A DNA stretch of 64,000 nt from an uncultured Draconibacterium sp. (GTDB lineage: Bacteria > Bacteroidota > Bacteroidia > Bacteroidales > Prolixibacteraceae). Of this stretch, positions 8,942 through 18,083 are shown piece after piece (within the stretch, counting starts at the first letter, position 1; each line of letters opens with the position of its first letter). The position numbers were made by a program, and so were the translations under genes. The notes under the pieces are model-generated. The model searched no databases. It had not been told where the DNA came from and was given only the letters and a program-made list of their open reading frames with translations. The stretch is from the NCBI GenBank assembly GCA_947492175.1, contig CANLMQ010000002.1, positions 62,001 through 126,000 of the forward strand, read 5' to 3'.

Positions 8942-9466
8942 TTACAAAGTAGCATCTCCCGGGTGCCAGTTACAACCTGTTAAACCCGGATTTTGAGTAG
9001 CTTCCAAAGCTCTTAAAACTTCTTCTACGTTTCTTCCGGTTGCATCGTTATTACAATTTACCCACTGAATAATCCCTTCCGGATCAACAATAAATGTGGC
9101 GCGATAAGCAACTGTACTTGGCTGAAGAATTCCCAGCTTTTTACTTAACGATTTTGAAGTATCTTCAATCATTGGATAAGTCAGATTTGCCAAACGCGGA
9201 TCGTTTGCTTTCCATGCCAGGTGAACTTCCTGCGTATCTGTTGAAGCACCGTAAAGAGTTGCATTTAGTTCTTCAAATTTTGCAGCATTATTATTGAACT
9301 CAACAAGTTCAGTTGGGCAAACAAAAGTAAAGTCTTTTGGATAAAAGAAAATTACCATCCATTTTCCATCTTTTTTATGATCGTCTGAGGTAATTGTACC
9401 AAACTGGTTATCTGCCAGAACTGCCTGCTTTTTAAATTTTGGGAACTTTTCTCCTACTGATTTCAT
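8942..9466 (-). CDS. ahpC: Peroxiredoxin AhpC
   Basis: 174 residues. The peroxidatic Cys50 lies in FYPKDFTFVCPTEL, and a C-terminal Cys165 in GLTGCNWHPGDATL is the likely resolving residue. The CNW-x-x-GD ending resembles actinobacterial AhpC more than the enterobacterial form. It reduces H2O2 and alkyl peroxides. No AhpF or AhpD reductase partner is encoded nearby, so electrons probably come from thioredoxin (inference). A well-formed promoter precedes it and osmC follows. Confidence 0.92.
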   Translation of the reverse strand: MKSVGEKFPKFKKQAVLADNQFGTITSDDHKKDGKWMVIFFYPKDFTFVCPTELVEFNNNAAKFEELNATLYGASTDTQEVHLAWKANDPRLANLTYPMIEDTSKSLSKKLGILQPSTVAYRATFIVDPEGIIQWVNCNNDATGRNVEEVLRALEATQNPGLTGCNWHPGDATL

Positions 9467-9521
9467 GATTTTTGATTTTTATTTATTTATAAATTATTTA
9501 GACTTATTTAAAATTACAATG

Positions 9522-9553
9522 CAAATGTAGGCCATATAACAGCACGTGTCAAA
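9522..9553 (-). promoter_or_regulatory. Promoter of ahpC-osmC
   Basis: Minus-strand TTTG (9553-9550), 20 bases, then TACATTTG (9529-9522) is a near-perfect Bacteroidota -33/-7 pair. It lies 56 bases before the ahpC start. Confidence 0.7.
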
Positions 9554-9786
9554 TTGATTTTTTTTAAGCGGGATAGAAAAAAGCTATTCTTTTACAAGAA
9601 AGTAGCTAAAAGAGTAAGGGAGTGTATTTTTTTATTCGTGTTAATTGAAAACCCAAGGCGTATACTTTTTAAAAAATTTGCATTTGTTTAACAAAACAAT
9701 TCCTTGTCCAATCAGCTAATATCACTATATTTAACAGCTATTTTTAGGAAAGTAAAAATACCTATCCAATTAAAACGAAAATAATT

Positions 9787-11298
9787 ATGGAGAAAAAATC
9801 GAACAAAACGTCGGTTTCGAGAAGAGCCTTTCTTGGAACGGCAGCAGCGGCTGCTGCTGGAATCACAATCGTACCTCGCCAGGCTGTTGCCGGGTTGGGG
9901 CACAAAGCTCCCAGTGACAAACTAAACATCATTGGTATTGGTGTTGGAGGTATGGGATTCGCTAACCTGAAAAATCTTGCCTCTGAAAATATTATCGGTC
10001 TTGTTGATGTAGACTGGAAATATACTGGTGGCAACGGAGTTTTTGACCGTTTCCCAAAAGCTAAAAAGTACAAAGACTGGAGAATTGCGTACGATGAAAT
10101 TGGTAAAGAAGCCGATGGAGTAATGGTAGCAACTGCTGACCATACACACGCTATTATTGCAGCAACTGCTATTGAGCTTGGCAAACACGCCTATGTTCAA
10201 AAACCATTAACTCACACAGTTTACGAATCGAGATTACTTACAAAACTTGCAGCGAAACACAATGTAGCTACACAAATGGGTAATCAGGGATCATCAGGCG
10301 AAGGTGTAAACCTAACAACTGAATGGTTGGCAAACGGCGAAATTGGTGAAGTAACAAAAGTAGAAGCTTTTACTGACCGTCCAATCTGGCCACAAGGACT
10401 AAATACTCCGGAAAGAGGAGATTGGGTTCCTGAAACTTTAGACTGGGATTTATTTACAGGACCGGCAAAAATGCGTCCTTACAACCAGGTTTATCACCCA
10501 TGGAACTGGCGTGGCTGGTGGGATTACGGTACCGGTGCTTTAGGCGATATGGCTTGCCACATCCTTCACCCTGTATTTGTTGGTCTTGAATTAGGTTATC
10601 CAATTCATACACAAGGAAACTCAAGTTTATTATTACAAGACTGTGCACCGGTTTCTCAATCGGTAAAACTGACTTTCCCGGCACGTACTCCAAAACGTCA
10701 ATGGAAAGGAAGAAAGAAAAATGCACAACTTCCTCAGGTAGATGTTCACTGGTATGATGGTGGTATTAAACCTATGCTTCCAGAAGGTTGGCCGGATGGA
10801 AAAAATCCAAATAATGCTGGTGGTGGTGTTATCTTCCACGGAACAAAAGACACCTTAATTTGTGGATGTTATGGTAAAGATCCTTGGTTGTTGTCGGGAC
10901 GTGTGCCAGAAGCTCCAAAATTCCGCAGAAGAGTTGAAACTACCCACGAAATGGATTGGGTACGCGCGTGTAAAGAATCGCCTGAAAACCGTGTTAAAAC
11001 TGCTTCTGACTTTAGTGAAGCCGGTCCGTTTAACGAAATGGTTGTTATGGGAGTTCTGGGCGTTCGCTTACAGTCGTTGAATAAAGAACTGGATTGGGAT
11101 GGTGAAAAAATGGAATTCACCAACCTGACTGACAGTGAAGAAATCAAAACTGTTATCAAAGATGGTTTTGCAATTCACGATGGTCACCCAACGTTCAAGA
11201 AAACCTGGACTGATCCTGTTCCTGCAAAAGAATTTGCCGCTGAATTAATTAAGCATACTTATCGTAAGCCATGGAGTTTACCTGATATGCCTAAATAA
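9787..11298 (+). CDS. Tat-exported Gfo/Idh/MocA family oxidoreductase
   Basis: 503 residues with a twin-arginine signal (VSRRAFLGTAAAAAAG, about 9-24), so the protein is folded before export to the periplasm. The Rossmann fold follows (NIIGIGVGGMG), then the MocA-type DHTHAIIA and KHAYVQKPLTH, which holds the catalytic-region Lys-Pro. A C-terminal domain rich in Trp and His binds the sugar-like substrate. Exported relatives in Bacteroidota act on carbohydrates with tightly bound NAD; the substrate is unknown here. The gene is flanked by 320 bases upstream containing only the divergent ahpC promoter, and by a strong terminator. Confidence 0.9.
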   Translation: MEKKSNKTSVSRRAFLGTAAAAAAGITIVPRQAVAGLGHKAPSDKLNIIGIGVGGMGFANLKNLASENIIGLVDVDWKYTGGNGVFDRFPKAKKYKDWRIAYDEIGKEADGVMVATADHTHAIIAATAIELGKHAYVQKPLTHTVYESRLLTKLAAKHNVATQMGNQGSSGEGVNLTTEWLANGEIGEVTKVEAFTDRPIWPQGLNTPERGDWVPETLDWDLFTGPAKMRPYNQVYHPWNWRGWWDYGTGALGDMACHILHPVFVGLELGYPIHTQGNSSLLLQDCAPVSQSVKLTFPARTPKRQWKGRKKNAQLPQVDVHWYDGGIKPMLPEGWPDGKNPNNAGGGVIFHGTKDTLICGCYGKDPWLLSGRVPEAPKFRRRVETTHEMDWVRACKESPENRVKTASDFSEAGPFNEMVVMGVLGVRLQSLNKELDWDGEKMEFTNLTDSEEIKTVIKDGFAIHDGHPTFKKTWTDPVPAKEFAAELIKHTYRKPWSLPDMPK

Positions 11299-11316
11299 TA
11301 AGACAATATTATCATT

Positions 11317-11348
11317 AAAAGGGTGTCGTTAGCGGCACCCTTTTTTTT
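11317..11348 (+). terminator. Terminator after the Gfo/Idh/MocA gene
   Basis: AAGGGTG.CG pairs with CG.CACCCTT, followed by eight or more T residues. Confidence 0.85.
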
Positions 11349-11370
11349 GTCATTAAAAACTCACAAATTG

Positions 11371-11402
11371 TTTGTTTAATTACCAACAAAATTGTAAACT
11401 TG
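11371..11402 (+). promoter_or_regulatory. Promoter of the tRNA gene
   Basis: TTTG (11371-11374), 20 bases, then TAAACTTG (11395-11402), one mismatch from TAnnTTTG. It sits 40 bases before the tRNA. Confidence 0.55.
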
Positions 11403-11441
11403 CACTCCGAAAATCGTACATAACGTTACAGTTTTTACTTA

Positions 11442-11515
11442 GGGCCTATAGCTCAGTTGGTTAGAGCACCTGACTCATAATCAGGGGGTCCCTGGTTCAA
11501 GCCCAGGTGGGCCCA
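11442..11515 (+). tRNA. tRNA with CAU anticodon (Met or Ile2)
   Basis: A 74-base cloverleaf: acceptor GGGCCTA pairs with TGGGCCC, the D-loop is AGCTCAGTTGGTTAGAGC, and the anticodon stem CCTGA/TCAGG holds loop CTCATAA with CAT at 11476-11478. The T arm is CCTGG-TTCAAGC-CCAGG. The discriminator base is A and no CCA is encoded. The CAU anticodon could be elongator Met or, if lysidine-modified, Ile for AUA codons. The sequence alone does not settle this, though the GGTTCAAG arm recalls Ile2. Confidence 0.95.
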
Positions 11516-11518
11516 CAA

Positions 11519-11559
11519 AAAAAACCAAGCAGTTACATATCAACTAGCTTGGTTTTTTC
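11519..11559 (+). terminator. Terminator after the tRNA
   Basis: AAAACCAAGC pairs with GCTTGGTTTT around a 16-base loop, followed by T residues. Confidence 0.75.
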
Positions 11560-11588
11560 TTTTAATCAGATTTCTTTTGCCTGACAAA

Positions 11589-12248
11589 TCATAACTCCAG
11601 CCCCAGTACGATACCAATAATTAATCGATTGTTCCAACTCCCGGAGATTTTGTCCGATTGTACCAGCCCGTAAACCGCCGGTTCAAACCTACCCTTTTTT
11701 GCTTCTACTCCACCATAAAACCTTGTTCTGGTTAGTTTTTCCTTTGCTACAAATATTTCTCCAGTTACATAAGGATTCATATTTACAGAAGTCCAATTCC
11801 AGCTGGGTTTTACTTTTAAATCACTTCGGTAACGTAACTGACTATCATCTGTGCTAAACATTCGATACTCCAGCCTGTGACGATTTCTAAATTTCCAGTT
11901 CCCAATTTGTTTTTTGCCTGACACCCTAAACATTGGCCTGTACTCTTGCTCTTTGATCCCGTTTATATCAACAAACTCATGGCGATACAAAAGCTCCAGA
12001 TCGAGCCAGGATTTTACCGGATACGTAAGCTTACCTTCCAAAAACCAGTCATAGTTTCCAATATCCCGGCTATATAAATTATTAAACAGAATTTCGCCCC
12101 TCAGTTTTTCAAAGAAACTCGTATATAGGTATGCTTCCTGCCAGAATTCCTTTATTCCGGATTCTTTGTCATTTGCATAGATTGTTCTGTTCCCGGAGAT
12201 AATAAACAATAGAATAAGAAGTATATATTTAGTTGTTGTAGATTTCAA
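11589..12248 (-). CDS. DUF2490 outer-membrane protein
   Basis: 219 residues; the only usable start in frame is TTG at 12248. A signal peptide (YILLILLFIISGNRTIYAN) precedes a region rich in alternating Tyr/Trp/Arg strands: WQEAYLYTSFFEKLRGEIL, LLYRHEFVD, RHRLEYRMF and WNWTSVNMNPYV. It ends IVLGLEL. This matches DUF2490 barrels, whose role is unknown. It is convergent with the tRNA terminator region and has no operon partner. Confidence 0.75.
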   Translation of the reverse strand: MKSTTTKYILLILLFIISGNRTIYANDKESGIKEFWQEAYLYTSFFEKLRGEILFNNLYSRDIGNYDWFLEGKLTYPVKSWLDLELLYRHEFVDINGIKEQEYRPMFRVSGKKQIGNWKFRNRHRLEYRMFSTDDSQLRYRSDLKVKPSWNWTSVNMNPYVTGEIFVAKEKLTRTRFYGGVEAKKGRFEPAVYGLVQSDKISGSWNNRLIIGIVLGLEL

Positions 12249-12692
12249 AGCCTTACAGTTTTATTAATTGATTTATTGATGCCATGGCAGCTACAATTTT
12301 ACAAATGTCATCTTTCTACAATATCTTCCGATACCCAAATAGCTTCCTCTCTGCTGAAAACTATTTACATGATCATTCCATCAGAATGCTACACAAAACA
12401 ATCCCTGTTAAAATCAGCCATAACAACTTCTAATTTTCATGTTTTGCAAGTGCTATTAAAAATTGCGAGGAAAAAATAGAGAATAGAAATAGTCTTTTTA
12501 ATCGTTGCTGCCTTACTTCTTAAATCAACATAGGTTTAGTTTAAAAAAATGTGAATATAATGATTATTGTCAGAAATCAACTCACACGAATACCAAACCA
12601 GAGGTTATAGAGATTAAACTGTTCTGCTAAGCTATTCTACTTACCGCAGTTATGATAAGCTACGTATTGATGGCCCCTCTTATAACAAAAAG
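12249..12692. other. Intergenic stretch without a recognised gene
   Basis: No convincing gene, RNA or repeat is seen between the DUF2490 and DUF5107 genes. A 67-codon plus-strand frame (12276-12479) has no protein-like domain content. No clear -7 box was found. Confidence 0.5.
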
Positions 12693-15600
12693 TTATTTCA
12701 GCATATATAATTCTTTAACCAATTCAAAAGTGTCGTCATTCTGAACCGGATTCCAGGGAGTTCCTTTACCTGCCTCTTTAATGTTCTCTGACAGTTTTTG
12801 CGCATTATCGGTGTCTCCTGAGTAAACAGCCATTGCCCATTGTGCAGTTTTATTCTTTGTATTTGCACTGAGCCATTCTTCCATAATCTGGTCAGCTTTT
12901 TCTACTTGTCCATCCTCTTTTAAAACCAAGGCACTTAATAAAATTGTAGAGTTAGTCCTGCTGCCCTGTATATTGGATAATGTTTGATCAATTATCCGTT
13001 TTTTAAGTTCTTCTGCCTTTATTTTGTTTCCACCCCTTTTATAACAGTGCCACTGCAAAAAATCTTCTATCCGCTCATCAGTAACTTTTGGTCTTCCCAC
13101 ACCAAGATTTTCAGGCCATTTTCGCGCTTCATCAACAAAGTTCACTGCCTTTTTATAATTTCCCTTTTTATAATAATCAAGAGCCTGAAATATATTTGCC
13201 TTACGATAGGTTTTATGACCTGAACGTGCTCCTTCATTTGGCAGAATATTTATTCCGCCCAGTACTTTCAAAGAATTTAAGTACTCACCATTATTACAAA
13301 GCGACAAGGCGTAATCGTATCCTGCAATATAACTTTCCGGAAATTTCTTATATGCATCGCTCGCTATTTGCAAAGCTCTCTGGTAATCTTCCTTTAGATT
13401 GTAAAAGTTTACCAGCTTTTGATAGATTCTCCATTCTGCTGCATCCAGACTTAATGCTTTCAAATAATCCTGCTCCGATTTCTCAGGAGATGTTTTTATT
13501 TGAAAATCGCCACGGGTAATATAAAATGGAGCATAATCAGAGGCATTACCACACACCAAGAACAACTCCTCTGCTTTTTCGATGTTTCCTTTATGCCAGT
13601 GAAGAAGTGCAAGATAATACTGTGCCTTCCAGTTTTGAACAGCAGACAATGCCCATTCCAAAACTGTTGCTGTCTCGCTTCTAAACGGATAAACAAATTC
13701 AGGTGATGCAGCGAGTGCATCATTTAAAAGCGAGGTATCATCCGCCATATAAGCCAGCCAGAATTTTACCAGTGAATGGTCGTTAAAATTCTCAAGCAGG
13801 CGTTTTGCCTTTTCTATTTCGCCAAGCGAGTAATATTTTATTGCCAACTCCAAACCAATTTCAGCAGGCATTTCAAAATGTAATACTTCTTTAAAATTTT
13901 CCGATTCACAGGCTGCAAATGTGTTTAACGGATCAAGCTTTAGTATTTCGTCCAAATATTTTTGTTTCTCTTTTTCGTTGCCATTAGAATTTTCAATCAA
14001 AGCAAGAATAACATAAGCTTCAGTATTATTTCTGTTGTAATCAAGCGATTGATTCGCATACTTTATTGCCCTGTTGAAATCTCTTGTCCGGTAATAAATG
14101 CGTGCCATTTCCAAATTGGCAGCCGACCTGTACTTTACAGATCGCATTGCCAATCCAAACGCTTCCAGGGCATCGTAAGTTTTCCCAAGTCGGTCGCAGG
14201 TCATTCCATATATAAAATTGGCATCCGGATCGTAAGTATTTATCGATAATGCTTGCATTGAAGCTTTTCCTGCCCCGTTATAATCCATCTTTTTAAACAG
14301 AATATTGGCTTTGCCCGTTAAAGCCCTGCTGTGCAAAGGTTCCTTCTCTAGTACATTCCCGTATTTCTCCAAAGCCTCAGAATAATACCTTTGTTTCTCC
14401 AACTCAACCGCTTCCGTGTAAATCCCTTCCGCCGACTCCCAGTTAAATTGCTCGCCAAGCACCGTTGGACGCGACATTAGTTTTTCCTGATGTTCGGTAC
14501 TTTTGTAAGAAAAAACATCTGCAATATCAACTGAATAACCGGCATTTCCCGGCAAATTAAACTGACCTTCGAATAAATCCAGTGGTTTCAGGTCTACTTC
14601 TTGTTGCATAACTACTTTTTCATCAGATCGAACAACCAGTTCTCCTTTAATATTTTGTAAAGCACAAAATTTTAATGTTGCCTTTTCAGCATTCTTCACA
14701 ACATTCAGTGTTCCGTAAGCATCAGCCTTCAGCATGCCATTTGTACCCTTTACCGGAAACCAAATTTCCGAGAAACCGTTTTCTGAACCGCCATCGAAAA
14801 ACATATGTTTGTAAGGAGAATAGGTACTGTTTTTTGCTTCCTGATTAAATAAAAAACCTGTTTGGAGTTCGGTGTACTGAGGATTGGTTTCCGGATCGGT
14901 TAGAAGATTATGCCAAATTGCCCCCTGTCGGGAAAGTGCCCATAAGAATACCTTCATTCCCGGTCTTTCCTCTCTGGGCGCCCAATGCCCCATACCAAAA
15001 TTACTATCATGAAAGAAAGTGGAAAAATACTCTTCGTACGAACCAAGTATATGATAGGATTTTGACCCTCCAAAATCATTGTTCCTGTAAAACGATATAT
15101 TTCGCCCTTTATCGTCAACAGGCCAACTGTTGTAATCGCCACCATGACTTATCTCTCCATGCCCCGGAAAAATAAACTCCAAATCGTCAGACACATCTGT
15201 TGATGCGGTCATCCAGTTATAAAGCGAAGTTCTTTCGCCTGTTGGATTGTACCAAAAACCCTTTGTTTCGAAATAGGCTTTATCGGCCGGCAAACGTACT
15301 TCTACCCTCCATTCGGTTCTGGATGTAAGATCTGGCGCTCCAACAAAGCAGCTTACACTTCCATCATTATTCTCAACCATTTTATAATTTACCGGTGACG
15401 CTGTTGAAGGAGCATGTCCAATCGATCCGAAATTAAATTCGATACCGCCCGATGTCCAGGCGCCGCGCATTGCAATATCCCTGAATTTTACCTCGTTATT
15501 AAAATAAATAAAATCCCTGCCTGTCGATTTTTCGATAGCTCCCCAAACTTTACCACCCATTTCGGGTGCAACATAAACAATTATATAATCGTTTTCCAAT

Positions 15601-15818
15601 ACCACAAAGTTCCATTCTTTCTCTGTCGAATTCACTGTCATTCCATCAAAACGGTAGTAGGGATAGAACTTTGTCATTTTGGCAACCGGATCAGGATCAG
15701 AATAGGGGTATGTTTTAAACATCATTTTTTTTTCAAAAATTCTTGCGTTTTGTGCCAACAAAGAGTTAGAGAACAAAAACAGAACTGCATAAAAAAATAA
15801 AACAACATTTAATTTCAT
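12693..15818 (-). CDS. Exported DUF5107 domain protein with TPR repeats
   Basis: 1041 residues with a signal peptide (VVLFFYAVLFLFSNSLLAQ). Residues about 45-375 form the DUF5107 region, a galactose-mutarotase-like beta-sandwich recognised by VAPEMGGKVWGAIEKSTGRDFIYFN and SIGHAPSTASPVNY. From about 460 to 930 there is a series of tetratricopeptide repeats, for example ALEKYGNVLEKEPLHSRALT and AIKYANQSLDYNRNNTEAYV. Homologues are common in gut and marine Bacteroidota and are suspected to act on or sense carbohydrate. No polysaccharide-utilisation genes adjoin it, and the biochemical role is unproven. Confidence 0.85.
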   Translation of the reverse strand: MKLNVVLFFYAVLFLFSNSLLAQNARIFEKKMMFKTYPYSDPDPVAKMTKFYPYYRFDGMTVNSTEKEWNFVVLENDYIIVYVAPEMGGKVWGAIEKSTGRDFIYFNNEVKFRDIAMRGAWTSGGIEFNFGSIGHAPSTASPVNYKMVENNDGSVSCFVGAPDLTSRTEWRVEVRLPADKAYFETKGFWYNPTGERTSLYNWMTASTDVSDDLEFIFPGHGEISHGGDYNSWPVDDKGRNISFYRNNDFGGSKSYHILGSYEEYFSTFFHDSNFGMGHWAPREERPGMKVFLWALSRQGAIWHNLLTDPETNPQYTELQTGFLFNQEAKNSTYSPYKHMFFDGGSENGFSEIWFPVKGTNGMLKADAYGTLNVVKNAEKATLKFCALQNIKGELVVRSDEKVVMQQEVDLKPLDLFEGQFNLPGNAGYSVDIADVFSYKSTEHQEKLMSRPTVLGEQFNWESAEGIYTEAVELEKQRYYSEALEKYGNVLEKEPLHSRALTGKANILFKKMDYNGAGKASMQALSINTYDPDANFIYGMTCDRLGKTYDALEAFGLAMRSVKYRSAANLEMARIYYRTRDFNRAIKYANQSLDYNRNNTEAYVILALIENSNGNEKEKQKYLDEILKLDPLNTFAACESENFKEVLHFEMPAEIGLELAIKYYSLGEIEKAKRLLENFNDHSLVKFWLAYMADDTSLLNDALAASPEFVYPFRSETATVLEWALSAVQNWKAQYYLALLHWHKGNIEKAEELFLVCGNASDYAPFYITRGDFQIKTSPEKSEQDYLKALSLDAAEWRIYQKLVNFYNLKEDYQRALQIASDAYKKFPESYIAGYDYALSLCNNGEYLNSLKVLGGINILPNEGARSGHKTYRKANIFQALDYYKKGNYKKAVNFVDEARKWPENLGVGRPKVTDERIEDFLQWHCYKRGGNKIKAEELKKRIIDQTLSNIQGSRTNSTILLSALVLKEDGQVEKADQIMEEWLSANTKNKTAQWAMAVYSGDTDNAQKLSENIKEAGKGTPWNPVQNDDTFELVKELYMLK

Positions 15819-16173
15819 GATTTTAGGTTTTAGTTTATTTAGAATAATTTTTATCTGCCAGCCAATCGTAGTTTTATACTTTTACAAGATAAATCTTCTG
15901 AACGAAACATTCATTAAAACTCATTGTCAATACCAAAATTTTTCCTACGAAGTTTCTCTATTCTCCGGAATCTTAATCTATCCTCAGCTTCAAACTTTCA
16001 ATTCTTATTTATTAATTACCGAAATTTACAGATACAATTTCTTCCAACCAAATTAGATAGATATCTGAATTCACATGCAACTAATCCACTGATATTATTC
16101 CTCTTATGAAGTACAATACCCAAATTGCCTAAATCTGAGCCTATAATTCTGCTATCTGACATACCCTTATTTA
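15819..16173. other. Divergent intergenic stretch
   Basis: Between the DUF5107 gene and the operator of the cyclase operon I see no gene-like frame and no structured RNA. The sequence is AT-rich. It presumably carries the DUF5107 promoter, though no TAnnTTTG box was found on the minus strand. Confidence 0.45.
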
Positions 16174-16247
16174 GTCCGACTTTCCAAATCCAAACGTCCG
16201 ACTTCCTTAAACAAGTCGATTTCAAAGCATTATCAGATGTACATTTG
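16174..16247 (+). promoter_or_regulatory. Operator repeats and -7 box of the cyclase operon (site 1)
   Basis: GTCCGA at 16174 and 16196 (22 bases apart), then GTCG at 16215 and the -7 box TACATTTG at 16240-16247. By hand count, 35 of 45 bases in 16174-16218 are identical, without gaps, to 24435-24479 in front of the DUF4260 gene. The first repeat lies 66 bases before the -7 box here and 65 there. No -33 TTTG is present, which suggests activator dependence. The position of the -7 box also places the cyclase start at 16279. Confidence 0.65.
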
Positions 16248-16278
16248 GCAGAAATTACGATCATCAAAATTAGTAGTC

Positions 16279-17274
16279 ATGAAAACAATTGGAACAATCT
16301 TCTTATTACTTTTTGCATTTGTAAACCATCTTTATTCTCAGAAAACTGAAGAGGTTGGAATCAGCCCATGGGGGGCTGACGATGAAATTGGGACATTAAA
16401 TATGATGTCGGAAAATTCTCAGTTAAACATCCTTTCCAGAATCAAGTCAGGTAAATCCTACGATTTAAGTGTTGAATATTTTGTGGGAATGCCAAGTTTT
16501 CACAGCCTGGGAGATCCATCCTATCAATACTGGCTAACACATACTCCGCACGGAACTGTAGTTGACAATCCCAACGGGCTTGGCGAGGAAATGAATAAAA
16601 AAGTAAGCTATACGGGTGATGCTATTTCAATGTACACCCATATGGGAACACACATCGATGCCTTAAACCATTTTGGGTTAAACGGGAAAATATGGAACGG
16701 CTTCACTCCGGAAGAGCACCTGGGAGACAAAGGCTGGAAAAAAACCGGCGCGGAAAAGATCCCTCCAATTATTGCAAGAGGCGTTTTAATTGATGTGGCA
16801 ACGTTCAAAGGAGCCGATATTTTGGATGAAAACTACAGGGTAAACTCTACCGATTTAATGGGAGCATTACAAAAGCAAGGTATTAATTTACAAAAGGGAG
16901 ATGTGGTATTAATTCGTACCGGGCAGGCTAAGCATTATCACGATGCAGACCACTACCTTCACAACTATCCGGGCATTAATCTTGATGCCGTTAAATGGCT
17001 TATTGAAGAAAAACAAGTGATGCTTTTGGGAGCGGATAATCTAAGTTTTGAAGCTTTTCCTCCCGAACGAGAAGACAATTGGGTACCTGTTCACACCTAT
17101 CTACTGGCAGAAAAAGGGGTTATGTTTATTGAGCAGATGTTTCTGGAGGAGCTGGCAAAAGACAAAATTTACGAGTTTGCTTTTATTGCTGCATCAATAA
17201 AACTGCGAGGCGCCAGCGGATCGCCAATGCGCCCCATTGCACTGCCTGTTAAGCAACCCGAACACTCCTCCTAA
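16279..17274 (+). CDS. Cyclase family protein (kynurenine-formamidase-like), exported
   Basis: 331 residues from the ATG at 16279; the upstream ATG at 16237 lies within the predicted promoter and is rejected. A signal peptide (TIGTIFLLLFAFVNHLYSQ) is followed by SPWGADDEIGTLN, the usual start of the cyclase family, and by the metal-binding HMGTHIDALNHF (HxGTHxD). VVLIRTGQA and GASGSPMRPIALP are conserved C-terminal segments. Characterised relatives are metal-dependent formamidases, isatin hydrolases and amidohydrolases; the substrate here is unknown. It begins a run with the nitroreductase and SDR genes under operator site 1. Confidence 0.87.
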   Translation: MKTIGTIFLLLFAFVNHLYSQKTEEVGISPWGADDEIGTLNMMSENSQLNILSRIKSGKSYDLSVEYFVGMPSFHSLGDPSYQYWLTHTPHGTVVDNPNGLGEEMNKKVSYTGDAISMYTHMGTHIDALNHFGLNGKIWNGFTPEEHLGDKGWKKTGAEKIPPIIARGVLIDVATFKGADILDENYRVNSTDLMGALQKQGINLQKGDVVLIRTGQAKHYHDADHYLHNYPGINLDAVKWLIEEKQVMLLGADNLSFEAFPPEREDNWVPVHTYLLAEKGVMFIEQMFLEELAKDKIYEFAFIAASIKLRGASGSPMRPIALPVKQPEHSS

Positions 17275-17399
17275 AACACTCCAAGTCAACAAACAAAGGT
17301 TACAAATCGACAAAAGGTCGATAAAAAGAATTTGACAGACTTACGGACAACACCGCGAAAAACGAAAAAGCTTGTTCATCAACTTAAAATTTAAATATC

Positions 17400-18065
17400 A
17401 TGCAATTAATAAAAAATCTGGAATGGCGTTATGCCACAAAAAAATTCGATCCTGATAAAAAAGTAGGATCAGAAGAATTAGAGAAACTTAAACGAGCTAT
17501 TCAACTTTCTGTTTCGTCTTATGGGTTGCAATTTTATAAAGTGCTTATTATAGAAGATTTGGAGTTGAGAAAACGTTTAAAACCCGTTTCCTGGAATCAA
17601 AACCAAATTACCGAAGCATCTCATTTGTTTGTTTTCTGTAATTACAGCAAAATCGTTTCTGACGATATTGATGCCTTTATTCGTTTAACTTCTGAAACGA
17701 GAGGAATAAAATATAGCGATTTGGCAGGTTATGGAGACTTTATAAAAATGAAACTAAATGAAAAATCGGAGGCTCAGCAAACCAACTGGCTTGAAAGACA
17801 GCCATACCTTTCTCTAAGTAACCTGCTGATGGCCTGTGCCGAACTGGGAATAGATGCATGCCCGATGGAAGGTTTTGAGCCGGATAAATACAACGAAATT
17901 CTGGGGTTGGAGGGAAAAGGATTAAATGCCTGCGTAATAGCTACAATTGGCTACAGACACAACTCGGATAAAAGTCAGAACCAGCCAAAAGTAAGAAAGC
18001 CAATGGAGCTGCTTTTTGAAGAGATAAAACAATCGGTTGTACAACCTGTTTTAAACCTTAACTGA
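17400..18065 (+). CDS. NAD(P)H-dependent nitroreductase (NfsB-like)
   Basis: 221 residues. LEWRYATKKFDPDKKVGSEEL at the N-terminus is the classic flavin nitroreductase start, with the Arg-x-x-x-Lys FMN contact. LSVSSYGLQFYKVLII (here SSYGLQ) and the C-terminal ACAELGIDACPMEGFEPDKYNEILGL and VIATIGYR complete the fold. Such enzymes reduce nitro groups, quinones or flavins in the cytoplasm using FMN. It follows the cyclase gene by 125 bases with no -7 box between, and precedes the SDR gene by 18 bases, so all three are probably one transcript. Confidence 0.9.
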   Translation: MQLIKNLEWRYATKKFDPDKKVGSEELEKLKRAIQLSVSSYGLQFYKVLIIEDLELRKRLKPVSWNQNQITEASHLFVFCNYSKIVSDDIDAFIRLTSETRGIKYSDLAGYGDFIKMKLNEKSEAQQTNWLERQPYLSLSNLLMACAELGIDACPMEGFEPDKYNEILGLEGKGLNACVIATIGYRHNSDKSQNQPKVRKPMELLFEEIKQSVVQPVLNLN

Positions 18066-18083
18066 CGATAAAAATCTTTGTAG

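Noticed and set aside
12276..12479. 67-codon plus-strand frame in the DUF2490-DUF5107 gap
   Set aside because: No domain-like composition, no promoter or ribosome-binding context, and it is in AT-rich sequence where chance frames are common.
17275..17399. A fifth operator site between the cyclase and nitroreductase genes
   Set aside because: TCGAC/GTCGA and CGGAC fragments are present, but there is no -7 box and no matching spacing; the gap is better read as intra-operonic.
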